Assembly (NCBI GenBank): GCA_947095585.1
Contig: OX352765.1
Span: 90,852,965-90,916,964, forward strand
Origin: Nephrocerus scutellatus
Taxonomy: Eukaryota > Arthropoda > Insecta > Diptera > Pipunculidae
Length of the DNA stretch: 64,000 nucleotides
Direction: 5' to 3'
In this document: positions 23,671 through 34,930 of the stretch, in pieces
Numbering within the stretch: position 1 is the stretch's first letter
Layout: each line of letters begins with the position of its first letter
Program-made: the position numbers and the translations under genes
The notes under the pieces: generated by a model
Databases searched by the model: none
Told to the model about the DNA's origin: nothing
Seen by the model: the letters and a program-made list of their open reading frames with translations, nothing else

Positions 23671-26068
23671 AAATAAATTGAAACCGGCACAAACGTATGT
23701 GGAATGTGATTCATTTATAATTACATTCCTTTGAATTGTGTTTTAAATTTTAATAAAGGACACAGCCCACCTTATTGTCGTGGCGTAAGTCGTACAGCTT
23801 ATTCTCCCTTGGAAATATGTTTATATATAAAAAACCATTCTCATGACAGATATTACCTTTTTCAGACATTCGCGATAGGAATGGAAATGTGAGAAAATGA
23901 GAAACTTCGGATATCCCGGTTAGTAGTCCAGTGGCACCCACTCTCCATAATTTAAGAAGAGACATAATTGCTTGAAATATTCCCCAGACGACTGGATAAC
24001 CATCATGTCTGTGTTATGTCATTCCATGTAGGACCACACCACTTGGCGCCCAATATTATGTCTCATCTGGACGTAAATTTAAACCTGATTAACCCAATTT
24101 AATAGTCAAATTCCAGTGAAACATTCCATCCTGTAATATATGTTCCTGCAGCGCGCAGCTTCTCACTTTCTTCATAATTTCCCTGCGATACCTTGCAGAG
24201 CAGAGATACCGAGATGACAAACATTTCTTATCGGGAGGAGAAAACATCTGTAAACCTAATTTCATTACATAATAATAAGGGTAGGTATAGGTAGTTGTTG
24301 CAGGGTGACCAGATAACCATCAATCTCATTAAAACTGAACTGAGCACTGATGCCTCACCTCTTGCTGGCCACAAATTAATATTGCGGGGACGTCATGTGA
24401 GGTCGTCGTCGTCGATGAACCAATTCCGACATCATGACAATGCAGCTCTATAGAAAACAAAAGAAACTGACAGTCTGACAGTCGTAAAAATTATCCCAAA
24501 AAAGGGGCAACAACAATAAAATGAAAAACTATAAAAATGTGAAAAATGACCACAGAGTGACTATGAGAAAGAGATCAGGAATGAAATAGCTTCTTCTACC
24601 TGCCTTGATGTCATCCCTGCAGGTGAGCAGAACGAGATGCTTTGGTCCTTTGGTAAGACCAGGCGCACACATACACGCACACATCTCACCTCATCTCATC
24701 TCGCATTTAACTCCAATTAAAGACAAATGTTTGTGTGTTTATGATAATCTGTGACCAACACACTGGCCTCCATACTTCCCAGATGCCCCGACGATGATAA
24801 ATGCCATAATTTTATAAATTGATGCTTTTCTGTTTTGTTTTGTTGTTGTAGTTCATAGTTCAAATTCGGCGGGCAAACGTATCGCGATACATCGCATCGG
24901 CCAGACCAGTGACCGAGATTTATTCTCATCAATAAATTTTTGGGGAAAAACCAACAAACAGTTGCGTCCAATTGGGCACGCATGGCTCGCGGGATGGGAA
25001 TAGCCGAGACACGAGAAGAACAACCTGTAATCAGAGCATTCAATCGACACGAGGGCAATGTCGCTGCCGCGTTCAATATCTGTCTGTCTTTCTTTTTCTC
25101 GCAAACAATAACTGACAAAAATTTTTGTTTTTGTTTTGCTTTGCTGTTATGGGCAATCGCACGGATCGCATCTTGTTCGGCCCACAGTCCAAATTAACCC
25201 CTTATCGAGTGCACCAGATCGTTAATTACAGTGTTGTTTCCAGTGCAGTGGGAAACGCTTGTTGAGACGAGAAAGCGTTATTGCATTTCACTTGTTCTGT
25301 ATCGATATTCTGCGTATCTCTCGCCTCTCGAACGCCCCTTCGCATTTAGTTGCTCGCACTTGAACCAATTTCCCTGCATGCACTCAAAAAGTACGCACAC
25401 GTTTTGCCAGAAAAGTGGCCAATAAAACCAATATTTAGCGATCGTTAAAACCGTTAAATTTTATTACCTCTTCCACTCTTGAATTTACATTTACATAATT
25501 GGCAACAGTGCTCTCCTTTTCGTTGGCGAGCTGATGTGCAGCGTGCAAATTTACTGCTGTGCCTGTTGGTTCAGCAACTGTAGTGCAGTGTATTCCAAGA
25601 TAGTGTATGACTTAATTCGATGGAAATTCGGGTTAATTTTCGTAAAATTATGTATAACAGTTTTACGCTTCCGGCGCTAGATTTGTACGCTCAGGAGCAA
25701 AACCCATGAGTGGTTACGTTACATGAGTAACGATTTCTTAGGGACCTTAGTCTTGTTAGTGGCATTGTGATATAACTGAGGTAGGAAGACCGTACAGTCA
25801 CTTTATAAATGGCTCACAATTAGCATTTTTGAATTGACTGCGAAGTGCCATCAATTTCGTTTTTCACAAAACATCAGTGCTTATATTAAATTTAATTTTT
25901 TTTAATGAGTTCATCATCGTCGTCATATTCCAATTTTTACAAAAGGTGTGGTCCATCGGAGATACACATGCGAAAAAAAAAATTGAAGAAAATCGGGTTC
26001 CCAGCCACGGGAGATACAAATGCGTATAAAATTTGAAGAAAATCGGGTACATTTTGTAAAATATTTGT
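23671..26068. other. Non-coding spacer with a short duplicated segment
   Basis: No gene seen. At 25963-26060 a unit of about 70 bases (GGAGATACA.ATGCG then TTGAAGAAAATCGGGT) is present twice in tandem, directly before the LOA-like element. The segment 23855-23925 shares the string TTTTTCAGACA.TCGCGATAG with 32768-32792. Confidence 0.5.
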
Positions 26069-28620
26069 ATGGAAACCCCCGACCACGAGGCCCAAGAGCA
26101 CCCAAATTTCAATAGAAAGTGTTGTCATAGGACTGCTAGATTAGAAGCTGACTGGAATGCTTGCAAAGCAGCTCTCAAACTTTACAAAAGAGAATTAAGG
26201 ACAGCCAAGCGCTCTTCTTGGAGACTCTTCTGTGATAAAATAGAAGAATTTTCTGAGGCGCCTAGGCTGAGAAAAATCCTCGCAACCAATCCAATAATGC
26301 CGAGCTTGCTGAAAAAAGCAGATGGCTCGTGGACTACTTCAAGCGAAGAATCGCTCAATCTGCTTTTAGATACCCACTTCACGGGGAGCTCCCATGTGTT
26401 AAGCAATGTCAGCCTTGATAGGGCAGACACACATACAACTATCTCCGATGATCTGACAAATAAGGACAAACTGCTTTGGGCGTTACAAAGCTCCAAACCT
26501 TATAAATCTGCAGGACCTGATGGCATAATTCCAGCCGAGTTGCAAATGACTTCGGATATTATCGTTCCTTTGTTGGAAACAATTCTAAAGAGTTGCTTCG
26601 ATCTGGTCCATATTCCAGTTTTATGGAGAGAAGTAAACGTGGTTTTCTTACAAAAAGCTGGCAAATGCTCCCATGTTAGTCCAAAGAATCTCAGACCAAT
26701 TAGTCTTTCATCATTCCTGTTAAATACACTGGAAAGACTGATCGATATCTACATACGCACACGCGTTGACAAAAGACTTCTGTCTACAGATCAACATGCG
26801 TATTGTAAAGGCAAGTCTGTAGAAACAGCTCTGCACCCACTGGTACGTTCTATTAAACCACAAGGACTACACAACTGTGGTATTCCTAAACATCGAAGGC
26901 GCTTCTAACAGCGTCAATATATCTGCAATTACGGATGCCCTATCGACTTTGAGGGTGGACGAGTCGCTTGCCGAATTGATTAATCTTCAGCTCACAAGTA
27001 AGATTATTAATTCTGTTGTCTGCCTGAAGATCTGTCTGCAGATGAATCCCACAAGGTGGAGTCCTGTCCCCCTTCTATGCAGCTTAGCGGTGAATGAGCT
27101 GCCGGTATGCAGAGGAGGTGAGGGCTGCATAGTAACCGCTTATGCGGATAACGTTGCTATTGCCGTCTCAGGAAAATACCCGAATACCTTAAAGGAACTC
27201 CTGCAAAATGCTCTCAACAAGCTCTGTGGTTTAAGGGTAAATCTTCACAAAACTGATCTTGTCCTATTCACCGGGAAATATAAAGCTCCACTTATTAACC
27301 CTCCTTCCATAAAAGGTATAAGCATAACATTCTCTGATAGAGCCAAGTATTTGCGTCTTATTTTGGACAGAAAGCTAAGCTGGAAACCAAACATACAAGA
27401 AAGAGTTCATAAAACCATAGTGACACTCTTCTCATGCAAAAAACCAATGGGTTACAGATGGGATCTTCAACCACATATAACCCATTGGCTATATATAGCG
27501 GTATTAAAACCTTCTTTTCCATACGGTGTGACTGTATGGTGGACTCTGGTGGACTGCTTTAAATATCAGCTAGTGTATGTATGAGCGGAGTATTTCGTAC
27601 AACCCCCTCCACCGCATTGGACATTCTGTTCGACCTTACACTACTCGAAATTTACAGCAGGCAAGTAGCTGCTAGTATGGCTATTCGCATTAATGCTATC
27701 TCACAGTGGACTAGAAATGAAATGGGTCACTCCTTTATCCTGAATTAAGTCAGGATCCCAGACAACATAGAATATACCATTCCGCAACTCCTTTTCAACA
27801 AAAACTTCCAGGTCACCTTCCTCTTCAGATCATTCTTGGACGAAGATGCTTACTTAGAAGAAGTACACATTCATTTTTACATAGACGGGTCAAAAACTGA
27901 TTACGGAGTCGGCGGAGGTGATTTCTCCAAAAAGCTAAATCTTAACCTCACTGTAGTGTTTTCCAGGCTGAAATTTTGGCGATCAGTTAATATTTGTCTT
28001 GGCTGAAGAGAAACGTCATATCCGCTAAGAATATTCGTATATTCTTGAATAGCCACAAATTCAATTCTAGTCCTTAACTGCCGATCATCTCTCGTGAAGA
28101 TGGACAAGCAGTTCAATATCCACCTGTGTTGGGTGCCGGGGCAAAGGGACCCGATAACTGTACGGCTGATGAACTCGGCAAGCAAGGAACTACACTACCC
28201 TTCTAAAATTAATATGGTTCCATAGGCATACCAATCGCTATATGCAAACTCTTGTAAAGCAGGATGCTAAAGCAAACAATAACTGTAGGTGGTCAAACGG
28301 TACAACTTGCATAGCGACAAAGCAGATAAGGCCCAAGCTGGATCCGAAATGCTCCAAGTCTTTGAACTCTCAAAAAAGATCGCACATCGGTGCTATTGTA
28401 GGAGTCATCACTGGACACTGCCTCATAGGCAGCCATGCAGCAAGACTTGGAGCTTTCTCGAATAACTTCTGCAGAAGGTGCAAGGAAGAGGAGGAGTAGG
28501 AGTCCATGGTCCATCTTCTCTGTACTTATAGTGTAGGTAATACGATTTTCATACTTATTCTGACATTGTTTGTAGATAATAATCTATTCAGAAAGACTGC
28601 TTGAAACTTGGCCACAAAAC
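26069..28620 (+). mobile_element. LOA/I-like non-LTR element copy B: linker, RT, RNase H (longest RT-bearing copy)
   Basis: Frame 26069-26908 (279 codons) holds the linker (NACKAALKLYKRELRTAKRS, SLLKKADGSWTT) and RT fingers: LQSSKPYKSAGPDGIIPAEL, LWREVNVVFLQKAGK, LRPISLSSFLLNTLERLIDI, DQHAYCKGKSVETALHPLV. Near 26860 the frame shifts to 26877-27584. Motif A there is FLNIEGASNS, where FLDIEGAFDN is expected, so the catalytic Asp is lost. Motif C is YADN (27141-27152). Downstream are KLSWKPNIQERVHK and, after more shifts, RNase H: HFYIDGSKTDYGVGG (27870-27915) and FNIHLCWVPGQRDP (28110-28150). The Cys/His tail (GVITGHCLIGSHAARLGAFS, CRRCKEEEE) reaches about 28500, with traces to 28620. The endonuclease and 3' UTR are missing. 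It is catalytically dead. Confidence 0.9.
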
Positions 28621-31600
28621 AAATCAATGATCTAAAGAAAGTAACCCATTTTTTCCATTCTCTAGTTGATGATGCAACTTACGCCGCAAGCGGCTACCCT
28701 TTGCAGAGATCTTAGCTACTCGCAATCATAAAAGGATGATTTTTCACTTACCAGCATCTAAAATAATGTAACATTACGTACGTATGTATATGTACGTGTT
28801 TGTTCATTAACAACAACGTCAATGGAAAAACTCCTTTTACCAAAGTCAATAAATCGCATTCTAATTAACTGCTAGATAACACAGTCCATAGCGCGGCTGG
28901 GCACGTATTATTGTTTGCACGTAAAACTCCTTTGAACTGTTCCACTTGCTCTTCTTCTTCAGCTGTGCCTTCAGTATCCACCATTGCACTTTTATTTACA
29001 CAAGATGATCATCGCCGCCGATTTCCTTTGACTATAGTACAGTACAGTACTTGTACACAACGGCAAGCTCCTTCTTAGTAAAACAAATCTACTTTGGGTT
29101 CGAAAAAAAGGTAAAAGGCCGCCGTCTAAATTCAATTTTGGTCCATTAGGATTTAAGCCGGAGAAATAAATAAGAAGAAGAAGAATAACCAAACTACAAA
29201 CTGATCTTCTTAAACAAACCACAATAATGATGGTCATTTTTTCTAGGTTGCAACTGGTTGCAAGATGAGCTCTTTCTCTCTTCTTTTCTGTAACTATCAG
29301 TACCTCCTCTGAGATGTGATTGTGTTTGCTTGGAGTTAACAGCGTGCCAGGTCCAAGTGTTCGCGAGTAAATATTTGGTTAAGTTTTGTTATTAGAACAC
29401 TTGGCATGACCATTTTTCCCGTGGAACAATATGAGGCCCATAAGCAGTTGCCTTTTTAACCTATTAATAGGCATTGTTGGAGTTGGTAGTCGGTAGTTAT
29501 GGGCTGTGTGACATTCGGAGTGCTTAGAAATCTGGTCTGTTCGGCATTGTTTGGGTGTGACATTTTAGATTCTTATGGATATAATACAGGTTTTTAGAAA
29601 AAGTAGTCGAAAACGAATAGAGAGACGCAGATTTGTCTTCTCGTTATACGAGATGAGCTTTATGATGGTAAAGACGGTGTTACAAAACGTGTAAAGAAAG
29701 TTAAGATACCCCTAGATAGCTATGGTGTAAGTACTACGTTCTAATGGGTTCGAAATACAATCCAAAGTTGCATTTGCAGTCGACTTGGAATAATGCTAAA
29801 TAGCTTTGTGTTGTTCGTAGAACAAGAATTCCGGAAGACTTCAACTCCTTCTTCTTAATTATTTGTTTTTTAAAAAAGGATCGAAACTCACGATGACGCA
29901 TACTACATTGAAGCGATGACGATACTTAGCGGCGCTACATCAAAGTGCAATTTCATTTATCCTAGCGGTCGGTATCCGCTCACTGAACACTCGAATGTTG
30001 GTAGATTTTTATTAGAGTAAATATTGGAGTAATGAATAACACACAATCCCATACATAGTCGTATACATATACATCAACAGGCGTGTGAGTAGTGCTCTCT
30101 GTTAAACGTCAATGAGCGCTCGCTCTAGATGATGGCAAATTTGCGAGCAAGTGTGAAATTTCATCAAATCCGAACACAGGGTGGTCGCTGCAAAAATTCC
30201 TCAACAACTAGTTCAGATTACCTATTTCCACTTCGAGTTGTCAGACGCTTTGCTTTATTATCAAACTCTGAACCATGCTGTATCCCGTCGAGAATTCTGA
30301 TGCCATAAAAGTCGCTTTGTGTTTCTGCGCGTGTAAATTAACCGCAATTAAGTGCAATTAAGGTGCAGAGATGTGGCGAGAACATGCGTGCTTGTGCTGG
30401 CATTTTATTGCCTCCGTTTTAGTGCCAAAAACGAACTTTAACCTCACGCTAAAAGTTACACAGCACTTGATACTTGATGGGAACCAGGATCGGAATGGAA
30501 TTTTCAACAACAACAAAAATTATGCACCGCACACCATTATCCATTAGCGTCTTTGCAATATCGATCAGCGCTCACTTTGAAGAAAGCGTGCACGACGACT
30601 ATCATCTGAGCAGTGAGACCGTGATTTCAAACACACATCTACACTCACACACACATTACGACAATTTATGTCACTTAAAGTAGAGCTGGCGTTGTGTTGT
30701 TTTCAGGAGCTGATGCCTTTTTTTTTGATGATCCTCGCGCTCATTGCATTCCATGCCATTCCCCATTCGATGCCATCAACTAACCCAATCATCAACCGGC
30801 GCATCAGCCTCCGAGCACCGCGAGTTCATCTGAATTTGCATCTCTGATGGCATCCGCACGTGTGACGATGACAGTAGAGCCATCCACTTGGCTAAAAGTT
30901 ATTGGTGCGACTTTTATGCGTGATAAATAAGAAAACCATGGCCTCGTCGGTTACTTGATGAATTACCGTGAAGTGTTAGTGCGGAGAGACGTACCGCAAT
31001 TCGCATTTACCTCGATGTCAATTCAATGGGCGACGGGCAACCATCGATGCTGTATGTACATCACCTTCCCCAGTGACTACTGAAGAAGCAACTTCAGCGG
31101 CTGAGCTGACTTCTGCTGGTTGTGATATCAGACGTCTGCCGAGCATGTGATGAATAACCTTTGCCGCAGTTAAGTGGATCGTGTAGAAGACGGTGGATGC
31201 GATCATCCTTTCTGTTCACGTTTTTAATGTTAATGATGAGGTTTTGCGCGATGTGAAAGGAGATCGCGTTCGATATGGTATTCCGGAAATATTGCACTCA
31301 TCAATATCGGTCAACGGGCTTAAAGGAGCAGCTGATAGGTAACGGCAACTGAACTGAACTGAATTGAACTGGTGCATGCACGATATTTCCAATTGTCAGA
31401 GATGGAAGTTGCATTCGCCGATTTGAACCATCTACCAAAATATTCGTACATAGGCTACACAAGTAAATAGTTGAAGTTTGGAGGAAATAGCCTTCTTAAT
31501 GTTAAAAACATATCTAGCATTCTCCCATACAGTATAATAGATGGGATGTTTTGAAATGCTTTTCTGTTAAATTTATGAAAATTTTGTTCTATCTATTGGC

Positions 31601-31739
31601 AATTCTATTTAATATGCGTGGTAACTATGTGGAATTCTACACAATTATCTGTCATTTGATGGTTTGAACTTTGGGTAATTTAATAGGCACGGTAGCTATG
31701 ACATTATCTCAACAGTTATCTGTCATCTATCAGATCCGA
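28621..31739. other. Non-coding spacer
   Basis: AT-rich spacer without recognised frames. A short degenerate GAACT repeat lies near 31348-31372 (ACTGAACTGAACTGAATTGA). Confidence 0.5.
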
Positions 31740-32150
31740 AACGCTTCAAGTGTTTGATCTTTAAAAGAAGGTCGCACATCGGTGCTATTGTAGGTGTCAT
31801 CGCTGGACATTGCCTCATAGACAGGCATGCAGCAAGACTTGGAGCCTTCTCGAATGATTTCAGCAAAAGCTGCTTAGATGATAAGGAGGAGAAGACCATT
31901 ATCCATCTTGTCAGTAATTGTCCAGCAAACTCGCAAAAACGTAAGCTCCATGTGAGAACTTTCTTCTACAACGACACTAATAATCTGTTCAACATGGATA
32001 TGAGCAGTCTCCTACGCTTCATACGATGCTCTAATTAGTTCCGCGAGTAGGTGAACAATTTTTTGCCAGATCCGTGTGGTATCACAATGGACCATTGCTG
32101 GTCTAAGTGTGCCAGATTTTCACTGACAGCCACCTTAACCTAATCTAACC
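31740..32150 (+). mobile_element. LOA/I-like element, 5'-truncated copy with intact 3' end
   Basis: Frame 31754-32038 is the Cys/His-containing C-terminal tail: RSHIGAIVGVIAGHCLIDRH, AARLGAFSNDF, IIHLVSNCPA, then TFFYNDTNNLFNMDMSSLLR and FIRCSN with a stop. The 3' UTR follows (ATCACAATGGACCATTGCTG) and ends in CAGCCACCTTAACC with a short CTAACC-type repeat at about 32125-32150. Starting mid-ORF at about 31740 fits target-primed 5' truncation. The 49376-51350 copy shares the same 3' end, which defines the family terminus. Confidence 0.85.
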
Positions 32151-33934
32151 TAACCTCTCTGTCATTTGTTGGTTTATCGTTTTTGACTCCAAGACGAAAT
32201 GAAAGGTAGTAACAGGCCTAAACTTCTATTTTATTTTAAAATGTCTAGTCCTAGAATATCTTTTTAGAGCTTCAAGGTATTAACTTTTGGAACCCTCTAT
32301 TTTGAGATAATTTTCGTAGGCGAGGGGTTGCTATTCAGAGTGGACCTTTAGAACAAAATGCTTGATGATTTTTTTTTATGCTTGTGTTCTTTACAGCCCT
32401 GAACCGGTTCTGATTCCCTGTCATCTCTGCAGAAGTCCTGATTTAGAGACCATGTCAATATATGTCATTACAGAGAGTAGTTTGTCTTGGTTTCTACTAA
32501 AGGCTTCTAATTTTATAAACTCTCAAAGACTTACAGAGCGGGTTCCTCTTCCCGAAAATATAACATTGTAGCCAGCCGAGTTAAGATCCTTATATAATAT
32601 ATAATAGCCATATTTCGGCCCAACGAAGATTTGTTGTCCACGCTTCTCGCGACCATACGTATTGTGCGAGTTACATTTTTGCACACAATTGAAAGGAAAT
32701 TACAATTTAAAACTATATCTAAGGGGAAAACTGAGAAGCTTTTCATATCATTTATTACTCTCGGACGTTTTTCAGACACTCGCGATAGCAGGAAGCCTTT
32801 TGGGTATTAAGCTCATAGAACAAACTCAAAGTAAGAGGAACCAACTACAAAAATTCAATCCTCCCGCTCAGTAGTCCAACGCATTAATTACCTGTGGAAA
32901 GACACACACCTGGACTCAAATATACCATCAATAATTCTTCTTTCAAAGAACATGTTGCTGAGTGCCATATGAAAGTTGATAAACTGATATACATTTGATA
33001 CGACCTCTTGTTTGTAATCCTTGGCATTCCGGTTTTGAAATATTTTGATAGCGTATATGGTAGGCTTTATGAAGTTATTAGCTGACACGTCTTGCCCTGC
33101 CTTGCAAAAGTTGAAGAATTACATAGAAGGTGCTAGAGTTCGGTGTGAACTTGGGCATTGGAACTTGGAGTTTTTCTTACTTTAATTATGCAATTATTGA
33201 CAAAATAATTTATCCAATATGAACGCGTTCGCTTGCTTTAATTATTGAGAGCTGTGATATGAGAATAGTTCCCACAATATTCACTCGATGGCAAGCTCAC
33301 TTAATGCTATCTCTTAATATATTTTGATCCGGTTGGAATTCTGAGGGTATGCTTAATATTTAATTAACTTGTAACTTGTACGTTATGGGACAGTAAATCA
33401 TTTCTTTCTATAATAAGAAAAAATCGAATAAAAATGTAAAACTAAGAAGCACCTCTCACTACTACGCTTTTCGACAAGCAGTCGATTCGAAGTGTGATAG
33501 AAATGTCATTCGCAACGCTTATGGACTGGCGTTTTCATTTGCACAGAACTTAATATTCACTCGTGATTTATTGAGATAAAATTTTCTAAATTAATTTACC
33601 TTTAATTATTTCTATCGAGTTGTAATTAAAACTTATGCCAATTTATGCCTTCAATTGGTGGCAAGTTGGCAATAAACGATTCAAATGTTTATGGAAATTT
33701 TACGCGATGCGTTAAGTTGTTATTGGGAATTGAATGCTATTATCCGCTTAATAATTGATCGATTTGTTGTTGTTTTGGAAAAATTCGAATGATTCGTCAT
33801 TTTGAAGTAAAAGAATTGTATTTGATGCGCATTTATTCTACACTTGGCTGACTTATATGCGCCAACTATCTAGCTATTATCTATAAAATTAAAATTATAT
33901 GCAGTTCGTTGGTACTGATTTGGCTCATTTTTAA
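32151..33934. other. Non-coding spacer
   Basis: No motif-bearing frame. It contains the string TTTTTCAGACACTCGCGATAG (near 32768) that is shared with 23858-23880, so part of 32750-33000 may be another dispersed repeat. Confidence 0.45.
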
Positions 33935-34035
33935 AAAAAAAATTCCTAATAGTCTCAGGAAGGTTCTTACGTAATGAAAATTTGAAAAAGTAGCCGAAAA
34001 TTTGGAGAATTCAAGTAAAACTGAAAGAGATTTTT
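33935..34035 (+). repeat. Dispersed repeat shared with 43190-43280
   Basis: The order of blocks (AATGAAAATTTGAAAAAGTA, then GCCGAAAATTTGGAG..TTCA and ACTGAAAGAGATTTTT) parallels AATGAAGTTCATACGGAAAA, CCGAAAAATTGGA..TTCA and GCTGAAAGTTCCAT near 43.2 kb. Family unknown. Confidence 0.4.
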
Positions 34036-34039
34036 TCCA

Positions 34040-34245
34040 TTTTTTTTAACTCGCTTTCATGAGTTGCTAAATGGCCAGCTAAATGAAAGAATTGGTGTTG
34101 GATTTAATGAACACGACAGCAAGGCTGGCCAAACATACGCTGGAAAGATGGCGTAGACGAGGACGCCCAGAGTTTATGGATGACATTGGCTTGAATCTAT
34201 TTTTTGCATGAGACCAGGACTGGACACAGGTTGTAGAGTTAAATA
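34040..34245 (+). mobile_element. RTE-like element C-terminal tail
   Basis: The plus frame at about 34110-34235 reads TARLAKHTLERWRRRGRPEF, MDDIGLNLFFA and DQDWTQVVE. This matches the tail seen on the minus strand at 7500-7330 (STRPAKSTLEGWRRPGRLEF, DDIGL, DGQDR). A stop codon separates FFA from DQDW. Only the last part of the protein is present. Confidence 0.7.
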
Positions 34246-34271
34246 TGATAATACTGGATTCCAAGCTGTTT

Positions 34272-34690
34272 GTCGTGTAAATATATTAATTAAAAACGGT
34301 GTTCATACTAACTCCTAACTTTTTTTTGAAAATATATTAATTACAAATGGTATTCCTCAGGGTTCCATTCCTACACCTAAGCTTTTTTGTGTAAATACAA
34401 TAATTACAAATGGCTTTCTTCAGAGTTATATACTGAACCCTACTGTTTTTTCTTTATAATTATATTAATTACAATTGGTATTCCTCAGAGTTACATACTG
34501 ACCGTTAAGTATTTTTCAATGTAAATACATTAGTTACAAAATGCAGTTCTCCAGGGCTCCATACTGACCTCTAAACTTTTTTCTTTTTAAATACATTAAT
34601 TATAAAAATGAAGTTCCTCTGGTTTCCATACCGATCCCTTAGCTTTTTTCTGTGTAACTACGTATTAATATACTTCTATTTGTTTATAGT
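34272..34690 (+). repeat. Tandem array of a ~63-66 bp unit derived from RT motif B
   Basis: Seven diverged copies start near 34285, 34336, 34399, 34464, 34529, 34595 and 34664 (steps 51, 63, 65, 65, 66, 69). The second copy translates as ITNGIPQGSIPTPKLF and others as ITNGFLQSYILNPTVF, ITIGIPQSYILTVKYF and NAVLQGSILTSKLF. These follow the conserved RT block NG(I/V)PQGSxLxPxLF. Each unit is separated by a short T-rich and A/T-rich linker encoding about CVNTI. Just downstream (34690-34735) comes ITFMFAENL, a decayed FADD motif C. The array therefore sits where a single motif B should be in an RT domain. Confidence 0.7.
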
Positions 34691-34930
34691 AACGTCATAA
34701 CTTTTATGTTTGCGGAAAATTTGCGATCCTAAGATTTGGCGGTTTATACGGATATTCCTGGCCAGAAAAAAAATAATATTTATCATCACAATAAACTAAA
34801 GCCAATTAACTTCTCCCTAAATCTGTTATTTCCTTTTAGAATAAGAGACAAATTTTATATCAGAAAAAGACAACACAACCATACAGAACTTAAATTTAAA
34901 AGCAAAGGTTTTCTCTTTTCCTGAATTTCG
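34691..34930 (+). mobile_element. Decayed RT motif C region downstream of the array
   Basis: The frame reads NVITFMFAENL around 34690-34730 (FADD expected), a stop, then the open frame 34736-34924 beginning with AVYTDIPGQKKNNIYHHNKL. FAEN keeps the alanine but loses both catalytic aspartates. Assignment depends on its position after the motif-B array. Confidence 0.4.
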
